Of a stretch of 64,000 bases of DNA, positions 50,694-61,412 are shown piece after piece; position 1 is the stretch's first letter, and every line of letters starts with the position of its first letter. The stretch comes from Roseobacter cerasinus (GTDB taxonomy: Bacteria; Pseudomonadota; Alphaproteobacteria; Rhodobacterales; Rhodobacteraceae). The notes under the pieces are model-generated. The model did no database searches and was not told the origin of the DNA. It saw only the letters and a program-made list of their open reading frames with translations. A program made the translations under genes and the position numbers. The stretch spans positions 1-64,000 of the forward strand of contig NZ_BLIV01000003.1 of the NCBI RefSeq assembly GCF_009811755.1, in the 5' to 3' direction.

Positions 50694-52418
50694 ATGAACT
50701 TTTCTTTGAAATCAACCACAGCCGTGGGAGCGTTGATCACCTCGCTTCTGACGGTGCCGGCCTGGGCGGATATGGACGCCGCCATGCAGTTTCTCGACAA
50801 TGAGATCGGCGGCCTCTCGGTGCTGAGCCGGGAAGAGCAGGAAGCGGAGATGCAGTTCTTCGTCGATGCGGCCCAGCCGTTCCAGGGCATGGAGATCAAG
50901 GTGGTCTCCGAGACGATCACCACGCATGAGTACGAATCTCAGGTGCTGGCCCCGGCCTTCACTGCGATCACCGGCATTCAAGTCACGCATGACCTGATCG
51001 GCGAAGGCGACGTGGTCGAGAAGCTGCAAACGCAGATGCAGTCGGGCGAGAATATCTATGACGCCTACATCAACGACTCCGACCTGATCGGCACGCACTG
51101 GCGCTATCAGCAGGTGCGCAACCTGACCGACTGGATGGCGGGTGAGGGTGCCGATGTGACTCTGCCGACGCTTGATGTGGAGGATTTCATCGGCACCAGC
51201 TTCACCACCGGCCCCGATGGCAAGCTCTACCAGTTGCCCAGCCAGCAGTTCGCGAACCTCTACTGGTTCCGCTACGACTGGTTCAACGACGAGAAGAACA
51301 AGGCTGACTTCCAAGAGGCCTATGGCTATGAGCTGGGTGTTCCGGTCAACTGGTCTGCTTATGAGGACATCGCGGAGTTCTTCACGGGCCGCGACCTGAG
51401 CCACATGGGTGTCGAAGGCGAAGTCTTTGGCAACATGGACTACGGCAAGAAAGACCCGTCGCTGGGTTGGCGCTACACTGACGCGTGGATGTCCATGGCT
51501 GGCATGGGCGACGTGGGTGAGCCAAACGGTCTGCCGGTCGATGAGTGGGGCATTCGTGTGAACGAGAACTCGCAGCCCACAGGCTCCTGCGTGGCGCGCG
51601 GTGGCGCGACCAATTCACCGGCGGCTGTCTATGCGGTGACCAAGGCCATCGAATGGCTGCAGAAGTACTCGCCGCCCGCGGCTGCTGGCATGACCTTCTC
51701 AGAGGCGGGTCCGATCCCGGCGCAAGGCAATGTCGCACAGCAGATGTTCTGGTACACCGCCTTCACCGCCGCCACAGTTGAGCCTGACCTGCCGGTGATG
51801 AACGAGGACGGCACGCCCAAGTGGCGCATGGCGCCCAGCCCGCATGGTGTCTACTGGAAAGAAGGCCAGAAGATCGGTTATCAGGACGCTGGTTCCTGGA
51901 CGCTGATGGAAAGCACGCCGGTGGATCGCGCCAAGGCAGCCTGGCTCTACGCGCAGTTCGTGGTCTCCAAGACGGTGGACCTGAAAAAGTCTGACGTCGG
52001 TCTAACCTTCATCCGTGAGAGCACCATCGACAGCGATCACTTCACTGATCGTGCGGACAAGCTGGGCGGCCTAGTCGAGTTCTACCGCTCGCCCGCGCGG
52101 GTCGCGTGGTCGCCCACAGGCACCAACGTGCCGGACTATCCGAAGCTGGCGCAGCTGTGGTGGCAGAACATCGGCGATGCGATGTCCGGTGCAAAGACAC
52201 CTCAGGAAGCACTGGATGCGCTTTGTGCAGATCAGGAGCGTGTGCTTGAGCGTCTGGAACGTGCCGGTGTGCAGGGTGATCTTGGCCCGGTGATGAACGA
52301 GGAGCTGGGCGCAGAGCATTGGTTCGCGCAACCTGGCGCCCCGTTCCCGAAACTGGAGAACGAGGACGAAGAGCCCAAGACCGTCAGCTATGACGAGCTG
52401 ATCAAGTCCTGGCAGTAA
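50694..52418 (+). CDS. glpV: Glycerol ABC transporter binding protein GlpV
   Basis: 574 residues, long for a binding protein but usual for GlpV. A Sec leader (NFSLKSTTAVGALITSLLTV, cleaved after PAWA) is followed by a carbohydrate-type fold: AFTAITGIQVTHDLIGEGDV, YQLPSQQFANLYWFRYDWF and PSPHGVYWKEGQKIGYQDAG. GGGAGGA precedes the ATG. Placed after the permeases, with a strong hairpin 13 nt downstream and a repeat before glpK. Confidence 0.92.
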   Translation: MNFSLKSTTAVGALITSLLTVPAWADMDAAMQFLDNEIGGLSVLSREEQEAEMQFFVDAAQPFQGMEIKVVSETITTHEYESQVLAPAFTAITGIQVTHDLIGEGDVVEKLQTQMQSGENIYDAYINDSDLIGTHWRYQQVRNLTDWMAGEGADVTLPTLDVEDFIGTSFTTGPDGKLYQLPSQQFANLYWFRYDWFNDEKNKADFQEAYGYELGVPVNWSAYEDIAEFFTGRDLSHMGVEGEVFGNMDYGKKDPSLGWRYTDAWMSMAGMGDVGEPNGLPVDEWGIRVNENSQPTGSCVARGGATNSPAAVYAVTKAIEWLQKYSPPAAAGMTFSEAGPIPAQGNVAQQMFWYTAFTAATVEPDLPVMNEDGTPKWRMAPSPHGVYWKEGQKIGYQDAGSWTLMESTPVDRAKAAWLYAQFVVSKTVDLKKSDVGLTFIRESTIDSDHFTDRADKLGGLVEFYRSPARVAWSPTGTNVPDYPKLAQLWWQNIGDAMSGAKTPQEALDALCADQERVLERLERAGVQGDLGPVMNEELGAEHWFAQPGAPFPKLENEDEEPKTVSYDELIKSWQ

Positions 52419-52431
52419 GCCTTTGACTTTT

Positions 52432-52455
52432 GGCCGGGGCGGCAGCGCCCCGGCC
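52432..52455 (+). terminator. Perfect 10-bp GC hairpin after glpV
   Basis: GGCCGGGGCG and CGCCCCGGCC pair perfectly around the tetraloop GCAG, 13 nt after the glpV stop. The strongest of the five hairpins that follow binding-protein genes here. There is no clear U-run, so it may be a partial terminator or a 3'-end stabiliser. Confidence 0.6.
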
Positions 52456-52469
52456 TGCTTCAAATCCCG

Positions 52470-52539
52470 CCGTCATCCTCGGGCTCGACCCGAGGACCTC
52501 CGGCCACAAAGATCCTCGGGTCGAGCCCGAGGATGACGG
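52470..52539. repeat. 27-bp perfect inverted repeat, REP-like intergenic element
   Basis: Arms at 52470-52496 and 52513-52539 are exact inverted copies, 16 nt apart. Each arm contains an inner palindrome CCTCGGG-CTCGA-CCCGAGG and an outer CCGTCAT/ATGACGG end. Elements with the core GTCATCCTCGGGCTTGACCCG are scattered in many alphaproteobacterial genomes. Here it separates glpV from glpK and would fold into a long RNA hairpin. Confidence 0.85.
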
Positions 52540-52556
52540 ACGAAGAAAGCAAAGCC

Positions 52557-54040
<1,484 letters not shown>

Positions 54041-54044
<4 letters not shown>

Positions 54045-55192
54045 GCCTGCCTGATTTCAGTTTCCTGACCGCCGGGCGCATTCTCTTCGGGCGAGGTCAG
54101 GCGGCGCATCTCTGTGCCGAGACCCTGAGGATGGGCCGCAAGGTGCTGCTGGTGCGGGGCCGCTCGGGGCCTTGGGTCGATCAGGTAATCAAGGAGCTGA
54201 CGGCAGAGGGCGCGAAGGTTGAGGCTGTGCTCTGCACGGGAGAGCCAACCGTCGCCATGGTGCGCGCAGCAGTGAACGCCGGGCGCACCATGGGGGGTGA
54301 GGTCGTCGTTGCCATCGGCGGCGGGTCGGTCATCGATCTGGGTAAGGCTACGGCGGCGCTGCTGCCCGGCGATACGGACGTGATGGATCATCTGGAAGGT
54401 GTCGGACAGGCGCAGCCACTGAAGTCCAAGCCGTTGCCTTTCATCGCAGTGCCCAGCACGTCCGGGACCGGCGCGGAGGTGACCAAGAACGCCGTCATCG
54501 CGGTGCCCGAGGCACGTCGCAAGGTCAGCCTGCGCGATGACCGGATGCTACCCGATCTCGCGATTGTCGACCCGGCACTGACCGATCACGCGCCGCGCGC
54601 GCAGACGCTGGCCTCGGGCCTCGACGCGTTGACGCAGGTGATTGAGCCATATCTCTCCTGCCGGGCGAACCCGCTGACTGATGCGCTCTGCCGCGCGGCG
54701 ATCCCGAAGGGCGCGCGGGCCTTGGCGCGGCTGGCCAAAGGCGAAGATGCGGGGGCACGCGACGATATGGCCTTTGTCAGCCTCGTGGGCGGGCTGGCGC
54801 TGGCCAATGCCGGGCTTGGGGCCGTGCATGGGCTGGCAGGTGTTCTGGGCGGGCGCACCGGCGCGCCGCATGGGCTGATCTGCGGGCGGCTGTTGGGCCC
54901 GGTGTTGGTGGCCAATGCGGCAGCCCTTGACCGGGACGGCGCGGATCTCACCCGCTTTCACGAGGTCGCCGCGTGGTTGGGCGGCGGGTTTGGCATTGCG
55001 CCGGACGCTGTTGCACATCAACTGCCCGCTCTGCTGGACGAATGGCAGGTGCCGCGTCTGACGCAGTGGCTGACGCCGGAGACTGACCTCCTCGCCATTG
55101 CCGAAGAGGCCGCAGGCGCGTCCTCTATGAAGGCCAACCCTTGCGTGCTGTCGTCCGACGCGCTGGTCGAGATCATGACACAGGCGATCTGA
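54041..55192 (+). CDS. Iron-type (group III) alcohol dehydrogenase
   Basis: 383 residues starting at the TTG that overlaps the glpK stop; no better start is near. NAD(P) site [20 protein letters not shown] and [15 protein letters not shown]; metal ligands Asp in [11 protein letters not shown]-type context and His in [12 protein letters not shown] and GAPHGLICG. Substrates in this family include 1,3-propanediol, lactaldehyde, maleylacetate and short alcohols. Coupling to glpK suggests a three-carbon alcohol or aldehyde, but this is unproven. Confidence 0.85.
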
Positions 55193-55195
55193 GGC

Positions 55196-56428
55196 TCAGA
55201 CCGAGGACAGCCCCGCATTTGTGTTCAGAAAAAACTGCGAAAAGATCGGCCCGCTGGCGGCGCCGATAGCGCGGGCGTTGAAGCCGATTTCGCCCGCCTC
55301 GATGCGGGGTGTGAGCAGCCCGCGTGTGTCTTGGGTGACTAGGTAGCGGCGCACGCGGTCTACCAATTCGACCCGCACGGCGGCGGGGAAGGCGCCATCG
55401 ATCAGGATGGCTTCAAAGTCGATCACGGAACAAATCGACAGCGCCGCCTTGGCCAACTCCTGTGCTGTCTCGCCGATCCACGGATCGACGTAGCGTGACA
55501 GCGCGCTCCAATCCTGCGGCTGCCGCCAGAGCTGTTTCGGGTCGAGCCCAACCTCGACCAACCGCGCCTCAAGCAGGTGCAGGGAGGCGACATCAATCAA
55601 CTGGCGGCTTTCCCCCAACGGGCCAGTGCTGCGCAGCGACCCCAGCGCACCGGCATTGCCCTGATTGCCCTCAAACACCGTGTGGTTCAGCACGACGCCG
55701 CCGCCAATGAACGACCCGATGTAGACATAGGCGTAGTCGCGGTACTCCTTGCCGAGCCCATAAAGATGCTCTGCCCGACAGGCGGCGGTGGCGTCGTTGC
55801 AGACAAAGAGCGGCAGCGCGCTGAACTTCGCCACTTCATCCGCGAAATGGATGTCTTGCCACGAGCTGAAATCCTCCGCTGCCGGACCGGAGAGGTCATG
55901 CCATTTCCACAGCTCGAAGGGGGAGGCGACGCCGATGCCGCAAAGCCGCTCCTGCTGCGCGGTCGACAGCTCCTGCATCAACGTGTCGATCCCGTTTTCG
56001 AGAAAGCCGAAGACCACCTCGGGCGAAGGGTAGGCGTAAGACAGATGCAGCTGCCGGATCACGCGGCCCTTGAAGTTCAGCAGCAACAGCTCGGCACTGC
56101 GCCGCCCGATCTTGAGACCAAAGGCAAACACCCCCTCCGGCGACAGATCCATCGGGATGGAGGGTTTGCCGACCCTGCCGCGCTGCGGCTCGCCGCGCGC
56201 CAGCAACCCGTCATTTTCCAGCTTGCGCAGGATCACCGAGACCGTTTGAGGAGACAATCCGGCCATGCGCGCAAGGTCACTTCCCGGCAGGGCCCCATGG
56301 CGCAGGACCATGGACAGCAGCAGGCGCTCATTATGATTGCGCACGCCGCGCTGGTTCACGCCGATGCTAAGACCCTTGACCTTGTCGCCATCCATCAGGC
56401 CGCTCATGTCCCTTGTTTTCATGAGCAT
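55196..56428 (-). CDS. frcR: ROK-family repressor of the fructose operon
   Basis: 410 residues. N-terminal winged helix (LARMAGLSPQTVSVILRKLE) plus the C-terminal ROK sugar-kinase-like domain (YAYVYIGSFIGGGVVLNHTV, FEGNQGNAGALGSL). The ROK zinc motif CxCGxxGC is absent, as in many ROK regulators of sugar ABC systems. It is divergent from frcB with a 157-nt gap holding an AATAAA/TTTATT inverted repeat. The 3' end is 3 nt from the convergent alcohol dehydrogenase stop. Confidence 0.85.
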   Translation of the reverse strand: MLMKTRDMSGLMDGDKVKGLSIGVNQRGVRNHNERLLLSMVLRHGALPGSDLARMAGLSPQTVSVILRKLENDGLLARGEPQRGRVGKPSIPMDLSPEGVFAFGLKIGRRSAELLLLNFKGRVIRQLHLSYAYPSPEVVFGFLENGIDTLMQELSTAQQERLCGIGVASPFELWKWHDLSGPAAEDFSSWQDIHFADEVAKFSALPLFVCNDATAACRAEHLYGLGKEYRDYAYVYIGSFIGGGVVLNHTVFEGNQGNAGALGSLRSTGPLGESRQLIDVASLHLLEARLVEVGLDPKQLWRQPQDWSALSRYVDPWIGETAQELAKAALSICSVIDFEAILIDGAFPAAVRVELVDRVRRYLVTQDTRGLLTPRIEAGEIGFNARAIGAASGPIFSQFFLNTNAGLSSV

Positions 56429-56445
56429 TCTGATGTGTCCTCATT

Positions 56446-56462
56446 AATAAATCAAGTTTATT
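56446..56462. promoter_or_regulatory. Candidate ROK-regulator operator before frcB
   Basis: AATAAA-TCAAG-TTTATT, a perfect 6-bp inverted repeat in the AT-rich part of the divergent gap. A consensus -35 element TTGACA follows at 56469-56474, so binding here would affect the frcB promoter. Confidence 0.5.
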
Positions 56463-56585
56463 TATTTATTGACAGGCGATTTGAAATGATGTGTCGTGAG
56501 CGAGACCTGCAGGGGGAGATTCCGCAGGCAGGAGGGGCGCTGCGCCTCTCGACCAAGACAGTCAACGTTTCCTTGGGAGGAAAAG

Positions 56586-57608
56586 ATGAAGAAACTTCTT
56601 GCCAGCACGATACTGGGTTTCAGCGCTTTGGGCGCAACAAGCGGGGTGGCGGCTGCTGACGACATCACGGCCTGCCTGATCACCAAAACCGACACCAACC
56701 CGTTTTTCGTTAAGATGAAAGAGGGTGCTGAGGCCAAGGCGGCGGAGCTCGGCATGACGCTCAAAGCCTTCGCAGGCAAAGTCGACGGCGATCACGAGAC
56801 ACAGGTGCAGGCCATCGAGACCTGCATTCTGGATGGCGCCAAGGGCATTTTGATCACCGCGTCGGATACGTCTTCGATTGTCTCTGCGGTGACGCAGGCA
56901 CGCGATGCGGGGTTGCTGGTGATTGCGCTCGACACGCCGCTGGAGCCGATTGATGCCGCTGACGCGACCTTTGCGACCGACAACTACAAGGCCGGTATAC
57001 TGATCGGGGAGTGGGCACGGGCCCAGTTGGGGGATGCGGCAGACAGCGCCAAGATCGCAACGCTGGATCTGAACGTGAGCCAGCCTACGGTGGATGTGCT
57101 GCGCAATCAGGGGTTCCTAGACGGCTTTGGCATTGATCTGGCGGACCCGAAAGTGATCGGCGATGAGACGGATGCGCGGATCGTCGGCAGTGACGTGACC
57201 GACGGCAATGAAGAGGGCGGCCGCCGGGCGATGGAGAACCTGCTCGCCAAGGACCCGACCATCAACGTGGTGCATACCATCAACGAGCCTGCCGCCGCCG
57301 GAGCCTATGAGGCGCTGAAGGCGATTGGCCGTGAGAAAGAGGTGCTGATCGTTTCGGTCGATGGGGGGTGCCCGGGTGTGCAGAACGTGGCGGACGGCGT
57401 GATTGGCGCAACGTCGCAGCAGTACCCGCTGCTGATGGCCGCACTTGGGGTTGAGGCCATCAAGACTTGGGCTGATGAAGGCGTGAAGCCCGAGCCGACA
57501 CCGGGCAAGGATTTCTTTGACACCGGTGTGGCGCTGGTGACGGATGCCCCTGCGGATGGGGTCGAGTCGATCTCCGTCTCCGAAGGCAAGGATCTCTGCT
57601 GGGGCTGA
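56586..57608 (+). CDS. frcB: Fructose ABC transporter binding protein
   Basis: 340 residues from ATG 56586, GGGAGG upstream. Sec leader [20 protein letters not shown] followed by a periplasmic-binding type 1 fold: [57 protein letters not shown] and [20 protein letters not shown]. The [17 protein letters not shown] opening is that of FrcB. Together with FrcC, FrcA and FrcK it matches the Sinorhizobium frcBCAK set. A 9-bp hairpin follows 16 nt after the stop. Confidence 0.9.
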   Translation: MKKLLASTILGFSALGATSGVAAADDITACLITKTDTNPFFVKMKEGAEAKAAELGMTLKAFAGKVDGDHETQVQAIETCILDGAKGILITASDTSSIVSAVTQARDAGLLVIALDTPLEPIDAADATFATDNYKAGILIGEWARAQLGDAADSAKIATLDLNVSQPTVDVLRNQGFLDGFGIDLADPKVIGDETDARIVGSDVTDGNEEGGRRAMENLLAKDPTINVVHTINEPAAAGAYEALKAIGREKEVLIVSVDGGCPGVQNVADGVIGATSQQYPLLMAALGVEAIKTWADEGVKPEPTPGKDFFDTGVALVTDAPADGVESISVSEGKDLCWG

Positions 57609-57624
57609 GCCGACCTTGAGACAG

Positions 57625-57650
57625 GTGGCGCGCGGCCCGTCGCGCGCCAC
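57625..57650 (+). other. Perfect GC hairpin after frcB
   Basis: GTGGCGCGC pairs with GCGCGCCAC around an 8-nt loop, between frcB and frcC. Likely to raise binding protein over permease by stabilising or attenuating the mRNA. Confidence 0.65.
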
Positions 57651-57733
57651 ATCCGGCCGGGACTTTTAGCGCCCGGTCTGGCAAGCTTAGCATCACACCA
57701 TGCGCATTTGATCTGCGGACAGAGGGGGGATCT

Positions 57734-58807
57734 GTGTCTGAGACCGCTGGAAATTCTCAAGGCTATGAGACCGACGTCTCAAAGCCACCCGAGGCTGTCG
57801 CTGAGTTCGACGATCCCCATCGCGGGGTGATCGGGACGGTGCAACACATGCTGCATGTGAACCCCTCACTGGTGCCGCTGATCGTACTGATCGCCTCCAT
57901 TGCGATCTTCGGTCTTTTGCTCGGCACCAAATTCTTTTCCCCCTTCGCTTTGACGCTGATTTTGCAGCAAGTACAGATTGTTGGCATCGTTGCCGCGGCG
58001 CAGAGTCTGGTGATCCTCACGGCGGGCATTGATCTGAGCGTCGGTGCCATCATGGTCATGTCCTCGGTGGTGATGGGGCAATTCACCTTCCGCTATGGCA
58101 TTCCCGTCGAGGTCTCGGTGGCCTGCGGGCTTCTCTGCGGCACGCTGATCGGGTTCCTGAATGGCTGGTTGGTGGCACGCGTCAAGCTGCCGCCCTTCAT
58201 TGTGACGCTGGGCATGTGGCAGATCGTGCTGGCGACCAATTTTCTCTATTCGGCCAATGAGACCATCCGAAGTCAGGACATTGAAGCCAACGCGCCGCTG
58301 CTGCAGGTCTTCGGAAACACGATCCAGCTGGGCGGCGCGCGGCTGACCTTTGGTGTCGTCTTCATGCTGGCGCTGGTCTTTGTGCTGGCCTATGCGCTCA
58401 AACACACCGCCTGGGGGCGGCATGTCTATGCGGTGGGCGATGACCCGGAGGCGGCGGAGCTGTCCGGCGTGAATGTGAAACGCACGCTCATCTCAGTCTA
58501 TGCGTTGGCGGGGCTGATCTGCGCCTTTGCCGGGTGGGCGCTCATCGGGCGGATCGGGTCCGTGTCGCCGACCTCGGGGCAGTTGGCCAATATCGAAAGC
58601 ATCACGGCGGTGGTGATCGGGGGCATCTCGCTCTTTGGTGGGCGTGGGTCGATCATGGGCACGCTCTTTGGCGCGCTGATCGTCGGGGTGTTCACCCTGG
58701 GGCTGCGCCTGATGGGCGCGGATGCGCAATGGACCTACCTGCTCATCGGCGTGCTCATCATCGCCGCCGTGGGTGTGGATCAATGGATCAGAAAGGTGTC
58801 GGTCTGA
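57734..58807 (+). CDS. frcC: Fructose ABC transporter permease
   Basis: 357 residues from GTG 57734 with AGAGGGGGG upstream. RbsC/FrcC-type permease with about ten hydrophobic segments: VPLIVLIASIAIFGLLLGTK, SLVILTAGIDLSVGAIMVMS (family TAGIDLSVG motif) and WALIGRIGSVSPTSGQ. Shares one base with frcA (TGATG). Confidence 0.92.
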   Translation: MSETAGNSQGYETDVSKPPEAVAEFDDPHRGVIGTVQHMLHVNPSLVPLIVLIASIAIFGLLLGTKFFSPFALTLILQQVQIVGIVAAAQSLVILTAGIDLSVGAIMVMSSVVMGQFTFRYGIPVEVSVACGLLCGTLIGFLNGWLVARVKLPPFIVTLGMWQIVLATNFLYSANETIRSQDIEANAPLLQVFGNTIQLGGARLTFGVVFMLALVFVLAYALKHTAWGRHVYAVGDDPEAAELSGVNVKRTLISVYALAGLICAFAGWALIGRIGSVSPTSGQLANIESITAVVIGGISLFGGRGSIMGTLFGALIVGVFTLGLRLMGADAQWTYLLIGVLIIAAVGVDQWIRKVSV

Positions 58808-59583
58808 TGGAACCTATTCTCAAGGCGCGCAACCTCGTGAAGCGCTATGGCAAGGTCACGGCGCTGGATCATTGCGACTTTGACCTGATGCCGGGCGAGA
58901 TCCTCGCGGTGATTGGTGACAATGGCGCGGGCAAATCCTCGCTGATCAAGGCCGTGTCTGGCGCGGTGATCCCGGATGAGGGCGAAGTTTTCCTCGAAGG
59001 TCGGAAGGTCCACTTCACCTCGCCAATCGACGCGCGGCACGAGGGCATCGAGACGGTATATCAGACCCTCGCGATGTCGCCCGCCCTGTCTATTGCGGAC
59101 AATATGTTCATGGGTCGCGAGATCCGTAAACCGGGGTTCCGGGGCAAATGGCTCCGCCAGCTCGACCGGGCGGAGATGGAGCGGATCGCGCGCGACAAGC
59201 TCTCGGAGCTTGGTTTGATGACCATTCAGAACATCAACCAGGCGGTGGAGACGCTCTCGGGCGGGCAGCGGCAGGGGGTGGCCGTGGCGCGGGCGGCGGC
59301 CTTTGGCTCAAAGGTGATCATCCTTGATGAGCCGACGGCGGCGCTTGGCGTGAAGGAATCGCGCCGGGTGCTGGAGCTGATCCTGGATGTGAAGTCACGC
59401 GGCATCCCGATCATTCTGATCAGCCACAACATGCCGCATGTCTTCGAGGTGGCGGACCGCATCCATGTGCACCGTCTGGGCAAACGGCTCTGCGTGATCG
59501 ACCCCAAGGACTATACGATGTCCGATGCGGTCGCCTTCATGACCGGCGCCAAAGAGCCACCTGCCCAAGACGTGGCCGCATGA
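58807..59583 (+). CDS. frcA: Fructose ABC transporter ATPase
   Basis: 258 residues from ATG 58807; the longer open frame upstream lies within frcC. Walker A VIGDNGAGKSSLIK, signature LSGGQRQGVAVARAA and Walker B VIILDEPTAALG. A single nucleotide-binding domain rather than the duplicated RbsA form, as is normal for FrcA. Overlaps frcK as ATGA. Confidence 0.93.
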   Translation: MEPILKARNLVKRYGKVTALDHCDFDLMPGEILAVIGDNGAGKSSLIKAVSGAVIPDEGEVFLEGRKVHFTSPIDARHEGIETVYQTLAMSPALSIADNMFMGREIRKPGFRGKWLRQLDRAEMERIARDKLSELGLMTIQNINQAVETLSGGQRQGVAVARAAAFGSKVIILDEPTAALGVKESRRVLELILDVKSRGIPIILISHNMPHVFEVADRIHVHRLGKRLCVIDPKDYTMSDAVAFMTGAKEPPAQDVAA

Positions 59584-60218
59584 GCCGGACAGTTGAAAGG
59601 TTCGAGACGCTGGTGGCCGCCGTGCAGGAGGCGCCGCGTCAAGCGCGGCGCGCCGTTGTCGCCGTGGCGGGCGCTCCGGGCAGTGGCAAATCGACCCTGG
59701 CGGAGCGCTTGGCCGAGGCTTTGACCCAGCGCGGCGCTGCGGCAGAGGTGGTGCCGATGGATGGCTTTCACCTAGACAACACGCAGCTGATGCGTCTCGG
59801 CCTGCTGGACCGGAAAGGCGCGCCGGAGACCTTCGATGCAGGTGGTTTTCGGCGGCTTGTGGCCGCGCTTGGGGGTGAGACTCCCGTCTACTACCCGCGC
59901 TTTGACCGTTCACGCGACATCGCCATTGCGGGCGCCGGGTGTCTGGATGACGCAAGCGACATCGTCATTGTTGAAGGCAACTATCTCCTACTTGATTCGC
60001 CCGGCTGGCGCGACTTGCGGCCCATGTGGGACCTGAGCATTTGCCTGGATGTGCCCATGGAGACGCTGCGCGCGCGGCTCATTGACCGCTGGCTCACTGA
60101 AGGTCTGGCTCAGGACGCCGCCGTGGCCCGCGCTGAAGATAACGATCTGCGCAACGCGTGGCTTGTTATCGAGACAACTCTATCCGCCGACATCGTCTTT
60201 GCAGAGGCGACGTCATAG
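59580..60218 (+). CDS. frcK: Nucleoside/pantothenate-kinase-like protein FrcK
   Basis: 212 residues. P-loop VAVAGAPGSGKSTLAERLAE near residue 25, a DGFHLDNTQL motif near 60 and DIVIVEGNYLLLDSPGW near 120 are those of the uridine-kinase/pantothenate-kinase fold. The gene closes the frcBCAK cluster in rhizobia too; the exact substrate of FrcK is uncertain. It probably phosphorylates a sugar or nucleoside connected with fructose use. Confidence 0.85.
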   Translation: MSRTVERFETLVAAVQEAPRQARRAVVAVAGAPGSGKSTLAERLAEALTQRGAAAEVVPMDGFHLDNTQLMRLGLLDRKGAPETFDAGGFRRLVAALGGETPVYYPRFDRSRDIAIAGAGCLDDASDIVIVEGNYLLLDSPGWRDLRPMWDLSICLDVPMETLRARLIDRWLTEGLAQDAAVARAEDNDLRNAWLVIETTLSADIVFAEATS

Positions 60219-60298
60219 GTCTGCAAAATGACCTGTTTATGGTAGACTCGCAGGAGATTGGCGCAATCGCCCATTGATATTCTGGGCGAAGTGTGATC

Positions 60299-60310
60299 GT
60301 TAGCGCTAAC
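60299..60310. promoter_or_regulatory. LacI-type operator candidate before gap
   Basis: GTTAGCGCTAAC, a perfect 12-bp palindrome with the central CG typical of LacI-family sites, 55 nt before the gap start in the 146-nt gap after frcK. No LacI-family gene is in the window, so the regulator must be elsewhere. Confidence 0.65.
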
Positions 60311-60364
60311 AAATGCGGGTCGAGTCTCATCGCCGCAAGACAGAAGACGTTCTGGAGGAAGAAG

Positions 60365-61372
60365 ATGTCTCATACGGTTGCAATCAATGGATTTGGTCGC
60401 ATTGGTCGCGGCGTGCTGCGCGCGCTGGTGGAAAACAAGGTGACCGATGTCGAGGTCACAGCGATCAACGATCTGTCGACACCCGAGACTCTGGCGCATC
60501 TTCTGAAATACGACAGTGTGCATGGCCGGTTTGACGGTGATGTGTCCGTGTCCGGCGATGCGTTGGTCGTCAATGGTAAGAGCATCGTTGTGACGGCGAT
60601 CCGCAACCCAGGGGAACTGCCTTGGGACGGCGTAGATGTGGCAATGGAATGCACCGGGCTCTTTACCGCGCGAGAGAAAGCGGCGCAGCATCTGGAGAAC
60701 GGATCAAAGCGCGTGCTGATTTCGGCGCCGGGGGCCGGGGCCGACCGCACGGTGGTCTACGGTGTGAACCACAAAGACATGACCAAGGATGACATCGTCA
60801 TTTCCAACGCCTCCTGCACGACGAACTGCCTCGCGCCGGTGGCCTACGTGCTCGACAAGGCCTTCGGGATCAAGACCGGCTATATGACCACGATTCACGC
60901 TTACACGGGTGATCAGCCGTCGCATGACGCGCCGCATAAGGATCTCTACCGTGGGCGGGCGGCGGCGCTCTCGATGGTGCCGACGTCGACGGGGGCGGCC
61001 AAGGCCATTTCTCTGGTTCTGCCACATCTGGAAGGCAAGCTCGAAGGCTCCGCTGTGCGGGTGCCGACCCCGAATGTCTCGCTGGTCGATCTGACCTGCA
61101 CCACCGAGAAGCCAGCCACCAAAGACGAAATCAATGCGGCCATGAAGGTTGCCGCCGAAGGCGAGCTCAAGGGTGTCTTGGCCTATGAGACCGACCCGAC
61201 CGTTTCCATCGACTACAACCACAACCCGCATTCCTCGTGCTTTGCCGCGCCGCAGACCAGTGTGACCGCAGATGGTCTGGTGCGTGTGGTCAGCTGGTAT
61301 GACAACGAATGGGGCTTTGCGAACCGTATGATCGACACCGGGCGCAGGCTGGCGGAGCTGTCCAAGATCTGA
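60365..61372 (+). CDS. gap: Glyceraldehyde-3-phosphate dehydrogenase, type I
   Basis: 335 residues from ATG 60365 with GGAGGAAG upstream. NAD site AINGFGRIGRGVLRAL, catalytic Cys in SNASCTTNCLAPVAYV and the late WYDNEWGFANRMIDT. It oxidises G3P from the Entner-Doudoroff aldolase. In the same operon as edd and eda, 41 nt before edd. Confidence 0.95.
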   Translation: MSHTVAINGFGRIGRGVLRALVENKVTDVEVTAINDLSTPETLAHLLKYDSVHGRFDGDVSVSGDALVVNGKSIVVTAIRNPGELPWDGVDVAMECTGLFTAREKAAQHLENGSKRVLISAPGAGADRTVVYGVNHKDMTKDDIVISNASCTTNCLAPVAYVLDKAFGIKTGYMTTIHAYTGDQPSHDAPHKDLYRGRAAALSMVPTSTGAAKAISLVLPHLEGKLEGSAVRVPTPNVSLVDLTCTTEKPATKDEINAAMKVAAEGELKGVLAYETDPTVSIDYNHNPHSSCFAAPQTSVTADGLVRVVSWYDNEWGFANRMIDTGRRLAELSKI

Positions 61373-61412
61373 GCTGCCGTCCGCGTCCTCAAGGGACCGA
61401 GAGGAACCGCAG

